Positions 19,185 through 28,498 of a DNA stretch of 64,000 nt are shown piece after piece (the stretch's first letter is position 1; every line of letters starts with the position of its first letter). The translations under genes were made by a program, and so were the position numbers. Source of the DNA: JAWKWA01 sp041397765 (lineage in GTDB: Bacteria > Pseudomonadota > Alphaproteobacteria > Rhizobiales > Hyphomicrobiaceae); contig JAWKWA010000002.1 of the NCBI GenBank assembly GCA_041397765.1, forward strand, positions 62,001 through 126,000. Reading direction: 5' to 3'. The notes below the pieces were generated by a model, which was not told the DNA's origin, searched no databases, and was given only the letters and a program-made list of their open reading frames with translations.

Positions 19185-20657
19185 TCAGGCGAGCACCGGC
19201 CGCGCCTCCTCGCTGCGGAACCAACCGCCTACCGACCGTTCGAGAGCGGCGGCGGCGCGAAACACCGAGATGTCGTCGAAGGTGCGCCCGACGATCTGGA
19301 TGCCGGTCGGCACCCCGCTCGTGGCGCGGCCCGAAGGCACCGCCATCACCGGGCAGTTGCTCAGCATGTTGAACTGATGGGTCATGACCCAGCCGTATTC
19401 TGGATCGACGCGGACACCGGCGACGCGGAAATCGGCATCGTAGGGATCGTGCTCGGCCTTCACGGCGGGGACGGTCAGGGTCGGGCAGACGAAGACGTCG
19501 TAGCGGTCGAGAACCGGCCCGAGGGTCTGCCACATGCGATGCGCGGTCTCGAAGGTCTTGTGCACGTCGTCGATGCCGGTGGTGCGCTCGGCGGCCTCGG
19601 CGAATTTCAGTGCATAGTCGGTCAGAAGCGCGGCGTGGTCGCGCCGCTGCCAGATGGTCGAGCGGCCGAAATGCATGGTGTTGTACCAGTGCAGGGCGAG
19701 CTGATCGATGTCGGCGGTCCAGCCGAGATCGACCTCCTCGACGATGGCGCCGGCGGCGCGCAGATGCTCGAGGGCGGCGAGCGTGCCCGCCTTCACCTCG
19801 TCGTCGACCGGGACATAGCCAAGATCGAGCGAGCAGGCGATGCGCCAGCCGTCGATGCCGGGAAGATCGGCCGGGATGCGCACGCGCTCGCGTAGCGAGT
19901 CGTGGTCGAGCGGATGAGGTCCCGAGGTGACGTTCTGCATCAGCGCGGCATCGGCCACGGAACGCGTCATCGGTCCGCAATGGTTGAAGCGGTCGAAATT
20001 GGCAGGCGGACCGTCGGGGTTGCGGCCGTGTGGGGGCTTGAAACCGACGACACCGCAGGCCGATGCCGGGATGCGGATGGAGCCGCCGATATCGGTGCCT
20101 GTCGCGATCGTCGTCATGCCGGCGGCGAGCGCCGCGCCCGAGCCGCCCGACGAGCCGCCCGGGCCGTAGTCGGTGTTGAAGGGATTGCGGGTGATGCCGA
20201 AGGCGCGCGAGTTGCAGACGCCCGACAGGCAGAATTCTGGCGTGGTGGTGCGGATGTGGACGATGGCGCCGGCGCGGGTCAGGCGCTCGACCATCGGATC
20301 GGAATGATCGTCGATGTGGTCGGCGAGCGCGAGCGAGCCCTGCGTCGTGCGCTTGCCGGCGACGCGCTGCACGTCCTTGATGGCGACCGGCACTCCTTCC
20401 AGCGCGCGCGCCTCGCCCTTCATCCAGCGCGCTTCGGCGGCGGCGGCGTGCTCGAGCGCTTCCTCGAAATAGCGGTCGGAGATGGCATTGATCCGCGGAT
20501 TGACCGCCTCGATGCGCGCGATCGTGGCGGCCATCAGCTCGCGCGGCGACAGCTTCCGCGCCTGGAAAAGAGCGATCGCCTCGCTCGCCGTCAGATAGCA
20601 GAGATCGGATTGCTGCGAGGCCCGCTCAGTCACGCTCGCACTCTCACTCACGCTCAC
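19185..20657 (-). CDS. Amidase-signature hydrolase 1
   Basis: A 490-residue amidase-signature enzyme that hydrolyses a C-N amide bond. The Ser-cisSer-Lys triad is visible: Lys94 in VAIKDV, the GGSSGGS loop (Ser169/170) and Ser193 in TDIGGSIR. The protein resembles the neighbouring amidase 2 through its whole length (LCYLTASEAIALFQARKLSP start; PTGIQIVG near the end), so the pair is a tandem duplication that has diverged. The start is GTG 20657 in a GTGAGC-like repetitive stretch; several in-frame GTGs make the exact start uncertain. It is the most downstream amidase in the run. Confidence 0.85.
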   Translation of the reverse strand: MSVSESASVTERASQQSDLCYLTASEAIALFQARKLSPRELMAATIARIEAVNPRINAISDRYFEEALEHAAAAEARWMKGEARALEGVPVAIKDVQRVAGKRTTQGSLALADHIDDHSDPMVERLTRAGAIVHIRTTTPEFCLSGVCNSRAFGITRNPFNTDYGPGGSSGGSGAALAAGMTTIATGTDIGGSIRIPASACGVVGFKPPHGRNPDGPPANFDRFNHCGPMTRSVADAALMQNVTSGPHPLDHDSLRERVRIPADLPGIDGWRIACSLDLGYVPVDDEVKAGTLAALEHLRAAGAIVEEVDLGWTADIDQLALHWYNTMHFGRSTIWQRRDHAALLTDYALKFAEAAERTTGIDDVHKTFETAHRMWQTLGPVLDRYDVFVCPTLTVPAVKAEHDPYDADFRVAGVRVDPEYGWVMTHQFNMLSNCPVMAVPSGRATSGVPTGIQIVGRTFDDISVFRAAAALERSVGGWFRSEEARPVLA

Positions 20658-20771
20658 ACGCCGTCTCCCTGAGCTCGCCTGACGATCCCGGGCGGCGGCT
20701 CGCCGTTTCCGCCCCGCGCCCCCTCGAAAACGATAGCGCGGAGCCGGTGACAGAGAAAGCGCCGCCTTACA

Positions 20772-22202
20772 TCAGATCGTGGGTCGCGTGGCGGGCGTGC
20801 CGTACCAGGGCCCGGCGGCGGCCTCGTAGGCCATGCCGATGCGGAAGACATTCTCGTCGGTGTAGGTCGGCCCGACGATCTGGATGCCGGTCGGCACGCC
20901 GTTGGTGGCGTGCCCCGAGGGGACGGCGAGCACCGGGCAGCGGCTCATGGTGTTGAAGCAGGTGGTCATCGCCCAGCCGAGCGCGGGATCGACCTCCTTG
21001 CCGGCGATGCGGAACGGCGCGTTCTTCACATAATCCATGTTGGCAGGGACGAAGGTCGCGGCCAGTGTCGGACAGACGAGCGCGTCGTAGGTGTCGAGCA
21101 GCGGACCGAGCGTCTGATACATGCGCCCGGCGGTCTCGAGGGACTTGAGGAATGACAGGACCGAGGATTTGCGGCTCTGTTCGGCGAACCAGATGGCATA
21201 GGGGTTCATCTCGTCGCCGAGCTCGTCGCGGTACTTCAGCATGAGCGCGCCGAAGAGATGCGAGAGATAGTCGAGGCCTGCCTGGCGGCACTCCTCGTCC
21301 CAGCCGAGGTCGACCTCCTCGACGGTCGCGCCGAGATCGCGCAGCAGGTCGAGCGCGGCGCGGGTGTTGCGCTCGATCTCGGGATCGACGGTGAACATGC
21401 CAAGGTCGATCGAGGCGGCGATACGAACGCCCTTCAGGCCGGGATAGCGGGTCGGCAGGGTCAGCTTCGGCTTCACGGTGGCGATGTCGAGGGGATGGGG
21501 ACCGCTCATCACGTTCTGGAGAAGGATGGTGTCCTCGACCGTGCGGGCCATGGGGCCGGTGTGATTGTAGAAGTCGAGATTGAACGGGGGATCATCGGGG
21601 TTGCGGCCATAGGGCGGCTTGAAGCCGACGACGCCGCAGATCGAGGCGGGAATGCGGATCGAGCCGCCGATGTCGGAGCCGGTCGCGAGCGTCGTCGCAC
21701 CGGCGGCGAGCACGGCGCCCGAGCCGCCCGAGGAGCCGCCCGGCGTGCAGTCGAGATTCCAGGGATTGCGCGTGACGCCCCACATCTTCGAATGCGTGAA
21801 GCCGGCGCAGGAGAACTCCGGCGTCGCGGTGCGGCCATGGACGATGACGCCGGCCTCGAGCAGGCGCTCGTTGGTCGGAGAGGTGCGGTCGGGCACGAAG
21901 TCGCGCATCAGCGCCGAGGCGTTCGTGGTCGGATAGCCCTTGATGTAGCTCTCGTCCTTCACCGCGACGGGCAGACCTTCGAGATCGCCGTCGGCATGGC
22001 CCTTGTGGTAGCGCGCCTCGGCGATGCGCGCCTTGCCGAGCGCCTCCTCGAAATAGCGGAAGGTGAAGGCGTTGATCGCCGGCTGGCTCGCCTCGGCGCG
22101 GGCGACGACGGCCTTCATCAACTCGACGGGCGAGAGCTTGCGGGCGCGGAAGAGGCGCAGGGCCTCGGAGGCCGGGAGGTAGCAGAGTTCCGGATCGGTC
22201 AT
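20772..22202 (-). CDS. Amidase-signature hydrolase 2
   Basis: A 476-residue amidase-signature enzyme, full length. Triad residues are Lys82 (VAVKDE), Ser157/158 in GGSSGGS and Ser181 in SDIGGSIR. It is paralogous to amidase 1, 114 bases downstream. It starts 18 bases after the NylB-like serine hydrolase stops, with the same orientation, so the three are probably cotranscribed. It lacks the GatB-docking context of the tRNA amidotransferase GatA, and gatB/gatC are absent nearby, so a catabolic role is more likely. Confidence 0.85.
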   Translation of the reverse strand: MTDPELCYLPASEALRLFRARKLSPVELMKAVVARAEASQPAINAFTFRYFEEALGKARIAEARYHKGHADGDLEGLPVAVKDESYIKGYPTTNASALMRDFVPDRTSPTNERLLEAGVIVHGRTATPEFSCAGFTHSKMWGVTRNPWNLDCTPGGSSGGSGAVLAAGATTLATGSDIGGSIRIPASICGVVGFKPPYGRNPDDPPFNLDFYNHTGPMARTVEDTILLQNVMSGPHPLDIATVKPKLTLPTRYPGLKGVRIAASIDLGMFTVDPEIERNTRAALDLLRDLGATVEEVDLGWDEECRQAGLDYLSHLFGALMLKYRDELGDEMNPYAIWFAEQSRKSSVLSFLKSLETAGRMYQTLGPLLDTYDALVCPTLAATFVPANMDYVKNAPFRIAGKEVDPALGWAMTTCFNTMSRCPVLAVPSGHATNGVPTGIQIVGPTYTDENVFRIGMAYEAAAGPWYGTPATRPTI

Positions 22203-22220
22203 GGTCAGATCTCCGTTCGG

Positions 22221-23438
22221 TCAGGCGAGCGCGGCCGCGATCGCGTGGAGCGCGGCGAGCGTGTCGAGCCCGTATTGCAGGTTGAGGAAATCGGGGAAGG
22301 ACGACAGCTTCACCGCCACCATGTTCTGCGCCGGGGCGATGTAGATGAGCTGGCCGAACACGCCGCGGGCCATGATGGTCTCGCCGCGGCGGTCCTCCAC
22401 CCAGAACTGGTTGCGATAGCAGCCTTCGGGCAGCGACAGGCGCAGATAGTCGTTGGCGAGGCCGTGGGGTCCGCTGCGCGTGTCGGCAACCCAGGCGGCG
22501 GGCAGCACCTGGCGTTCGCCCGCGCGGCCGTCGTTCAGATAGAGGAGGCCGAAGCGCGCATAGTCGCGCAGCGTCGCGTTGAGGCCGCCGCTGGCGAGCG
22601 CATAGCCGGTCGGATCGACGGTGAAGGCGGCAGTCTCGGCCGCGCCCATCGGCGCCCAGACGGTCTCGGAGACGATCTGCGGCAGGCGCTTGCCGGCGGC
22701 GCGCTCCATGCAGAAGGCGAGCACGTCGGTCTCGATCGAGCGATAGCGGAAGCGGCTGCCGTGCTCGGCCTCGAGATGAGCGAGGCGGCGGGCCTGCTCG
22801 AAGACGCTGCCCGGCCAGTCGAAATGCGGATCGGCGCCCGGCGGCACCGGCTTCCAGCCGCTTGCGACATCCATCTGGCCGATGTCGGAATAGCGGTCGC
22901 CGTAATCGTCCTCGTTGAAGGCGACACCGCTCGTCATGTCGAGCACATGAGCGACCTTGGCACCGCGATAGGCGCTGGTCTCGAGCTCGGGCAGATAGTG
23001 GGTGACGGGCGCCTCGGGATCGAGCAAACCGCGCCCCATCAGCACGCCTGCGGCCGCGGCGGTGACCGATTTGGCGACCGACTGCGAGAGGTGCAGCGTG
23101 CGCTCGGTCATGTGGTTCATGTAGCGCTCGTAGACGATCCGGCCGCGATGGACGACGATGAAGCCGTCGGTGAAGGTCGAATCGAGGAGGCCGGCGACCG
23201 TCATGTGGCCGCCCGCCGTCGAATGGAACGGGACGGCGCCGAGATCCTGCGCATCGGTTGCAAGGGCGCAGACCGGACCGTCGCCGCGCCAGACTTCGGA
23301 GGTCGGGAGCACCTGGCGGATGTTCTGGAAGGTCCAGCGGTTCCAGGGCGGGCGGTCCCAGTCGATGCGCGGGATCTCAGGGCCCGGGCAGCGGTCGCGA
23401 GCAGCGAAAAGCGCGTCGACGGATTGGTCGGTGGTCAT
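22221..23438 (-). CDS. NylB-like serine hydrolase (class C beta-lactamase fold)
   Basis: A 405-residue cytosolic hydrolase of the beta-lactamase/esterase fold. The nucleophile motif is SVAK (Ser120, Lys123). A tyrosine in RYRSIETDVLAF matches the catalytic Tyr region of 6-aminohexanoate-dimer hydrolase NylB (QYCSANTDVLAW there). Other blocks also match NylB as I remember it, such as PPWNRWTF near residue 30 and VLDMTSGV with a downstream NEDD. NylB cleaves linear amides of omega-amino acids. The ATG overlaps the isochorismatase stop (ATGA), so the two are translationally coupled. Esterase activity is an alternative. Confidence 0.8.
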   Translation of the reverse strand: MTTDQSVDALFAARDRCPGPEIPRIDWDRPPWNRWTFQNIRQVLPTSEVWRGDGPVCALATDAQDLGAVPFHSTAGGHMTVAGLLDSTFTDGFIVVHRGRIVYERYMNHMTERTLHLSQSVAKSVTAAAAGVLMGRGLLDPEAPVTHYLPELETSAYRGAKVAHVLDMTSGVAFNEDDYGDRYSDIGQMDVASGWKPVPPGADPHFDWPGSVFEQARRLAHLEAEHGSRFRYRSIETDVLAFCMERAAGKRLPQIVSETVWAPMGAAETAAFTVDPTGYALASGGLNATLRDYARFGLLYLNDGRAGERQVLPAAWVADTRSGPHGLANDYLRLSLPEGCYRNQFWVEDRRGETIMARGVFGQLIYIAPAQNMVAVKLSSFPDFLNLQYGLDTLAALHAIAAALA

Positions 23439-24052
23439 ATCGTCATCCCCGGTGGCAGCGGCACGTTGAGGGCCGCCTTGACGCGATGGTAGGTGGCAAG
23501 GTCGCGCACCCATTCATAGAAAATGCCCTTGACGGTGGTCACCGTGATGCCGGCCTCGCGCAGTCGCCGCAGACCGGCATCGTGATTGGGCGGGGGGGAG
23601 CCGGTCGCATCCTCGATGACGACGGGGCGCAGACCGCGCTCGGCGAGCCCGAGGGCCGACTGGGCGATGCAGACATCGGTTTCGAGGCCGACGAGGACGA
23701 CGGTGTCGCGGCCGTGGCCGAGCAATTCCTCGAGGATCGGTGGCTGGCCGCAGAGGCCGAACACCATCTTGTCGTGGACGACGGCACCGTCGGGCAGAAG
23801 CGACGACAGCTCGGCGACGAGTGGGCCGTCATTGGCGACGTCCTCGGCGGTGGCGAGGATCGGGATCGAGAGCTCGCGGGCGACGCGCATCAGCCAGGCC
23901 ATGCGGGCGACGAGCGGCTCGCGCGTGTCGAGCGGCAGCTTGCCGAGGAAGTAGCTCTGCACGTCGATGACGGCGAGCACGCTGCGGTCGCGGTCGACGA
24001 GGCCGTGGCGGGCCGCATCGAAGAAAACGGGTGAGCCTGGGGATGAGGTCAT
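23435..24052 (-). CDS. Isochorismatase-fold cysteine hydrolase
   Basis: A 205-residue enzyme with the cysteine-hydrolase triad: Asp30 (VIDVQ), Lys95 (HDKMVF) and Cys128 (ETDVCIA). Relatives hydrolyse nicotinamide, N-carbamoyl compounds, biuret or ureidoacrylate. Placed between a polyamine-type importer and three amide hydrolases, a deamidating or decarbamoylating step is the likely role, which I infer from context. The upstream leader shows no clear ribosome site. It lies 126 bases after potD and a strong hairpin. Confidence 0.8.
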   Translation of the reverse strand: MTSSPGSPVFFDAARHGLVDRDRSVLAVIDVQSYFLGKLPLDTREPLVARMAWLMRVARELSIPILATAEDVANDGPLVAELSSLLPDGAVVHDKMVFGLCGQPPILEELLGHGRDTVVLVGLETDVCIAQSALGLAERGLRPVVIEDATGSPPPNHDAGLRRLREAGITVTTVKGIFYEWVRDLATYHRVKAALNVPLPPGMTI

Positions 24053-24134
24053 GGTCGAAATTCGGGCGGATCCGCGAGGTCAGGCGGCCGCGCCGGTCCC
24101 AAGGAGAGGCCGCCCGAGGGCGGGCGGAAACGGA

Positions 24135-24158
24135 CCGGGCGGCCCGAAGGCCGCCCGG
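24135..24158 (-). terminator. Hairpin between the importer and hydrolase genes
   Basis: A perfect 10-bp stem (CCGGGCGGCC / GGCCGCCCGG) with a CGAA tetraloop, 20 bases past the potD-like stop. A second GC hairpin lies just beyond. The T-run is weak, so it may attenuate or stabilise the potD message 3' end more than fully stop transcription into the hydrolase genes. Confidence 0.5.
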
Positions 24159-24178
24159 CGTGACTGACTGGACGAAGG

Positions 24179-25210
24179 CTACTTCTGCAGCTCGGTCCAG
24201 ATCTTGGTGTAGATCTCGATCGCCTCAGGCGGGCAGACGTTGAAGGTGCCCTTGTCGGCGAGCTCGGCGGGAATGACGATCTCGGGCGCCGTCTTCATGT
24301 CCGGAGGCATGAACTCCTCCGAGCCGACGATGCCGTTCGCGTAGCGGGCGAAGGCAGAGATGAGCGCGGCGTTCTCCGGCAGCATGATGAAGTTGAGGAA
24401 CAGCTTGGCGTTCTCGACGTTCTGCGCGTCCTTCAGGATGGCGGCGGAATCCATCCACATCGGGAAGCCGTCCTTGGGATAGCCGTAGGCGATCGCCGGA
24501 TTGGCGAGGCGCATGCGGAAGGTCGAGCCGTTCCAGTTGACGCCGGCCCACATGTCCTCCTTGGCGAACTTCTCGATGTTGCCATAGTCCATGCCGAGCC
24601 ACTTCGGCTTGGCGGCGAGGAGCAGGTCGCGAACCTTCTTCAGCACCTCCTTGTCGGTGGTGCAGGGCTTGCCGCCGGCATAGGGGATGGCCAGCGACAT
24701 GACGTCGAGCATCTCGGGCACGACGTTGATCTTGCCGACGAGCTCCTGCGGCGGATCCATGAAGATGCCGGCGGTGTTGATGTCACCCTTGTAGTATTTG
24801 GTGTTCACCACGACGCCGGTGGTGCCCCACTGCCACGGCACCGAGTAGTGCCGGCCGGGATCCCACGAGACGTCGACCCAACGCTTGTCGACGTATTTGA
24901 AGTTCTCCATCTCGTCGGGGCGCGATTCGAGCAGCAGGCCCTCGGAGATGAAGATGCCCATGTGGCTGTGCGAGGGAACGACGATGTCGAAGCCGTGACC
25001 GCCGGCCTTGACCTTGGCGAGCGCGGTGTCGTTCGAATCGTAGTCGGTGATCGTCACCTTGACGTTGTAGGTTTCCTCGAACTTCTTGATCAGATCGGGG
25101 TTGGTGTAGTTGCCCCAATTGAAGATGTTGAGGACGCCCTCGGCATTCGCGGCACCGGCGCCGGTCATCACGGCGACGGCGGCGGCTGCCGCAGCGAGTT
25201 TCCACTTCAT
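24179..25210 (-). CDS. Periplasmic binding protein, PotD/spermidine-putrescine type
   Basis: A 343-residue solute-binding protein. The signal peptide (residues 1-23, cleavage at ANA-EG) precedes the family start GVLNIFNWGNYTNPDLI, typical of the PotD/PotF family (SBP family 8). Loop residues that contact the ligand cannot be aligned by eye with confidence, so the true substrate may be a polyamine or another cationic amine or amide. It is last in a potA-potB-potC-potD order and is separated from potC by a ~178-base spacer carrying a dispersed repeat. Confidence 0.85.
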   Translation of the reverse strand: MKWKLAAAAAAVAVMTGAGAANAEGVLNIFNWGNYTNPDLIKKFEETYNVKVTITDYDSNDTALAKVKAGGHGFDIVVPSHSHMGIFISEGLLLESRPDEMENFKYVDKRWVDVSWDPGRHYSVPWQWGTTGVVVNTKYYKGDINTAGIFMDPPQELVGKINVVPEMLDVMSLAIPYAGGKPCTTDKEVLKKVRDLLLAAKPKWLGMDYGNIEKFAKEDMWAGVNWNGSTFRMRLANPAIAYGYPKDGFPMWMDSAAILKDAQNVENAKLFLNFIMLPENAALISAFARYANGIVGSEEFMPPDMKTAPEIVIPAELADKGTFNVCPPEAIEIYTKIWTELQK

Positions 25211-25263
25211 GCCCGTTTCCTCCGTTCGTTGGCGGGATCGATTGCACGTCCCCGGGGGCCAAT

Positions 25264-25390
25264 TTAGAGCATGTCCGACCGAGATGGAATCAGGTTGGTG
25301 GTGTCGGGCACGCTCCAGCTCATTGTTCCAGAGTCCGATTCACGCCTTCGATGCTCGCGCGGATGCTCGCATCTCGACCGGTCAGGCCCT
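25264..25390 (+). repeat. Dispersed intergenic repeat, family 1 (copy 1)
   Basis: About 127 bases starting TAGAGCATGTCCGAC and ending near GACCGGTCAGGC are shared at roughly 70% with 63393-63520. Common blocks include GTGTCGGGCA, GATTCACG and CTTCGATGC. It lies inside the ABC operon between the last permease and the binding-protein gene. It is non-coding and resembles the intergenic elements I recall from Rhizobiales genomes. Confidence 0.7.
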
Positions 25391-26204
25391 AGTTCCGGGA
25401 GCGGTTGATGAAAAAGAAGAAGGTCACCATCAAGATCGAGAGCACGAGAAATGCCGTGGAGACGGCATACATCTCGGGGGTGACGACGCGGCGGAGCTGG
25501 CCGAGCATGTAGGTCGGCAGCGTCTCCTGGCCGGCCGACTTGACGAACTCGGTGATGACGACATCGTCGAGCGATACGACGAAGGCCAGCATCAGGCCGG
25601 CCATGACGCCCGGCCACATCAGCGGCAGCGTGATGCGGCGGAAGGCCTGCCAGGGCGTGGCGTAGAGGTCGGCGGCGGCGCGCTCGAGGGAGAGATCCAT
25701 GCTCTCCAGGCGGGCGCGGATCGGCAGATAGGCGAAGGGAATGCAGAAGGCGGTGTGGGCGGCGACCATGTAGCCCATGCCGGTATAGCCCGTCGCCATC
25801 TTGATCTGGGCGAAGAAGATCAGCAGCGCGACCGCGGTGACGATCTCGGGCACCATCAGCGGCTGGTTGATGAAGGCGTAGATCGCCGTCATGCCGCGAA
25901 AGGGCGCGGTCCGGGTGGTCGCGAGCGCGGCCATGGTGGCGGCCACGGTCGCGACAGTGGCGGCAATGGCGGCAAGCCAGAGCGAGCGGAGCGCCGCCTC
26001 CTGAACATGCTCGTTGGTCCAGGCGGACTCGTACCAGCGCGTCGAGAAGCCCTGCCAGATCGAGGGATTGGTGCCCTCGTTGAAGGAGTAGATGACGAGG
26101 ATCAGGATCGGCGCGTAGAGCGTGACGAAGACGATCATCGCGATGAGGCCGAAGCCGGGCAGGCGCTTCACCGAGAAGCCACGACCGAGAAGCGCGTCAA
26201 GCAT
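25389..26204 (-). CDS. ABC importer permease, PotC type
   Basis: A 271-residue inner-membrane permease with six predicted helices. The EAA-type coupling loop is LYATPWQAFRRITLPLMWPG. The short N-terminal GFGLIAMIVFVTLYAPILI helix is typical of PotC/PotI. ATG 26204 was chosen over 26243 because it overlaps the potB stop by only 8 bases and starts just before helix 1. It pairs with the PotB-type permease to form the channel. A dispersed repeat begins at its stop codon. Confidence 0.85.
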   Translation of the reverse strand: MLDALLGRGFSVKRLPGFGLIAMIVFVTLYAPILILVIYSFNEGTNPSIWQGFSTRWYESAWTNEHVQEAALRSLWLAAIAATVATVAATMAALATTRTAPFRGMTAIYAFINQPLMVPEIVTAVALLIFFAQIKMATGYTGMGYMVAAHTAFCIPFAYLPIRARLESMDLSLERAAADLYATPWQAFRRITLPLMWPGVMAGLMLAFVVSLDDVVITEFVKSAGQETLPTYMLGQLRRVVTPEMYAVSTAFLVLSILMVTFFFFINRSRN

Positions 26205-27174
26205 GGCCGTTCCTCGACTGCTGGCCGGTGGTGGCGCGGACATAGAAGAGCAGCGCGACCACGACGATGATCATCAGGGTGATCGACAGGGCGGCGCCGA
26301 GCGGCCAATTGCGCCCCTGACCGAACTGCAACTCGATCAGATTGCCGAGCATCAGGTTCTTGCCGCCGCCGAGCACGCGCGGCGTCACATAGGCGCCGAG
26401 CGAGGGGATGAAGACGAGGATCGAGCCGGCGACGATGCCCGGCGCGATCAGCGGCAACGTCACCCGGCGGAAGACCTGGAAGCGGTTGGCGTAGAGATCA
26501 TAGCCGGCCTCGACGAGGCGGAAGTCCAGCTTCTCGATCGAGGCATAGACCGGCAGCACCATCAGCGGCAGGAAGACGTAGACCATGCCGAAGGCGATGG
26601 CGAAGTCGGTGAACATCATCTGGATCGGCGTGGATATGACGCCGCTGAAGAGCAGCACCGCGTTCAAGGCGCCTTCCGCGCGGAGGAGCTCCATCACCGC
26701 GATGGTGCGGATCAGGAGATTGCTCCAGAACGGGATCGTGATCAGGAACAGCCACCAGTTGCGCGAGCGCTCGGGACGGGTGGCGATGAAATAGGCGGTC
26801 GGCACGCCGAAGACCAGCGTCAGGAAGGTCGTCATCAGCGACAGCTTCACGCTGCGCCAGAAGATCGACAGATGCGCGTCGGCCCACAGCCACACCTTCT
26901 CATCGAAGATGTCCTGCTGAAGCACCACATTCACCCAGGAATCGGTCGAGAACTGCCAGATGACATTGCCGTGCGGGTGGGGCGTCAGAAACGAAAACAG
27001 CACGACGATTAGCAAAGGACCGATGGCGGCGAATGCGATGATGACGAGCGCGGGCGTGCTGAGGAGCCAGCGATTGCGCACGTCGCGGCGCGCGGCATCG
27101 CGGGCAATCTGCTCGGCCGCGCTGTCGACGGCGTCGGCTGCAACGGTGCTGCTCAACTCGCGTCCCCCGTTCAA
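26197..27174 (-). CDS. ABC importer permease, PotB type
   Basis: A 325-residue permease with six helices after a ~35-residue polar N-terminus. The EAA loop is LYANRFQVFRRVTLPLIAPG. A long periplasmic loop lies between helices 1 and 2, as in PotB/PotH. The start is a TTG that overlaps the potA stop (TTGA); another TTG six codons later is possible. The overlapping arrangement with both neighbours indicates one translationally coupled operon. Confidence 0.85.
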   Translation of the reverse strand: MNGGRELSSTVAADAVDSAAEQIARDAARRDVRNRWLLSTPALVIIAFAAIGPLLIVVLFSFLTPHPHGNVIWQFSTDSWVNVVLQQDIFDEKVWLWADAHLSIFWRSVKLSLMTTFLTLVFGVPTAYFIATRPERSRNWWLFLITIPFWSNLLIRTIAVMELLRAEGALNAVLLFSGVISTPIQMMFTDFAIAFGMVYVFLPLMVLPVYASIEKLDFRLVEAGYDLYANRFQVFRRVTLPLIAPGIVAGSILVFIPSLGAYVTPRVLGGGKNLMLGNLIELQFGQGRNWPLGAALSITLMIIVVVALLFYVRATTGQQSRNGHA

Positions 27175-28310
27175 TCCTTGAGAACCTGCGCGGCGTCGTC
27201 GGGGATCACCACGCCGACCGTGTCGCCGACGGCAATGCCGGCATCGCCGCCGCGGCGGTTCTGCTGGCGGATGGTGAACTCGGCGCCATTGGCGAGACGC
27301 AGGTGGAAGTGCGTATCGGTGCCGAAATAGACGACGTTCTCGACGGTGGCGCGGATCGAGCCGCGGGCGGCATCGGCCACGAGCTCGGCATGCTCGGGCC
27401 GCACCACCACGGTGATACGGCCGGCCGGCGCCATGCCCTCCGAGAGCGACGCGGCGATGGTGCCGCCATCGGCGAGACGGACCTTGGCACGGCCGGCCTC
27501 GAGGCCGGCGATCTCGCCCTCGAGGAAATTCGTGTCACCGATGAAGTTGGCGACGAAGCGCTCGGCGGGGCGATCGTAGATGTCGCGCGGCGAGCCGATC
27601 TGCAGCACCTTGCCCTTGTTCATGACCGCGATGCGGTCCGACATGGTCAAGGCCTCCTCCTGGTCGTGGGTGACGAAGACGAAGGTGATACCGGTCTCGT
27701 GCTGGAGGCGCTTCAGCTCGATCTGCATGTCCTTGCGCAGCTTGTAGTCGAGGGCGGACAGCGGCTCGTCGAGGAGCAGGACCTTCGGCCGGGGCGCGAG
27801 CGCCCGGGCGAGCGCGACGCGCTGCTGCTGGCCGCCGGAGATCTGGCTGGTGCGGCGATCCTTCAGCTCCGACATGCGCACGAGGTCGAGCATGTCGCCG
27901 ACCGTCCTGTCGATCTCGGCGCGCGGGCGGCCCAGCATCTCGAGACCGAAGGCGATGTTCTGCGCCACCGTCATGTGCGGGAAGAGCGCGTAGTTCTGGA
28001 AGACGGTGTTGACCGGGCGCTTGTAGGGGGGAAGCGTCGAGATGTCCTCGCCGCCGAGCAGGATGCGGCCTCGCGTCGGATGCTCGAAGCCGGCGATCAG
28101 GCGAAGCAGCGTGGTCTTGCCGCAACCCGATGGACCAAGCAGCGTGAAGAACTCGTTCTCGCGGATGGCGATCGAGACATCGTCGACCGCGCGCACCTCG
28201 TCGCCGCCGGCGCCGAAAATCTTGCTGACGCGTTCCGCGGTCACCGCCGGCGCATTGCCGTCGCGCCCTCGGGCGGCGGCGTCGGCCGCGGAAGCTACCT
28301 TTGCATCCAT
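27171..28310 (-). CDS. potA: ABC importer ATPase, PotA type
   Basis: A 379-residue ATPase. Walker A is GPSGCGKTT, the signature is SGGQQQR, Walker B is VLLLDEP, and the switch His is in VFVTHDQEEAL. The C-terminal ~120 residues form the TOBE/OB regulatory region typical of PotA and other CUT1/polyamine ATPases. It begins the four-gene importer operon. About 190 bases separate it from the divergent aldo/keto reductase gene, and the operon promoter should be there. Confidence 0.9.
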   Translation of the reverse strand: MDAKVASAADAAARGRDGNAPAVTAERVSKIFGAGGDEVRAVDDVSIAIRENEFFTLLGPSGCGKTTLLRLIAGFEHPTRGRILLGGEDISTLPPYKRPVNTVFQNYALFPHMTVAQNIAFGLEMLGRPRAEIDRTVGDMLDLVRMSELKDRRTSQISGGQQQRVALARALAPRPKVLLLDEPLSALDYKLRKDMQIELKRLQHETGITFVFVTHDQEEALTMSDRIAVMNKGKVLQIGSPRDIYDRPAERFVANFIGDTNFLEGEIAGLEAGRAKVRLADGGTIAASLSEGMAPAGRITVVVRPEHAELVADAARGSIRATVENVVYFGTDTHFHLRLANGAEFTIRQQNRRGGDAGIAVGDTVGVVIPDDAAQVLKD

Positions 28311-28498
28311 GCCAGCGTTTCCATCCCTCGTTCCAGCTTTTTGAAGCAGCTTAGCTTCCGCCGCTCCGGGTCCGCAAGCGCCATCGCACGGGGCGGGTGG
28401 TCGGCGGCGCGTGCGAAAGGCGAAAGGGTTGACGCGGCGGCCTTCAGCGCCAAGATCGCAGCTCGGTGGCGGCCGGCGGATGGGAGCGGAGAGGGCAA

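Noticed and set aside
20772..22202. GatA subunit of the tRNA amidotransferase
   Set aside because: No gatB/gatC nearby, a tandem paralogue and catabolic neighbours.
21258..23492. 744-codon plus-strand ORF
   Set aside because: Antisense to amidase 2 and the NylB-like gene, whose motifs are on the minus strand.
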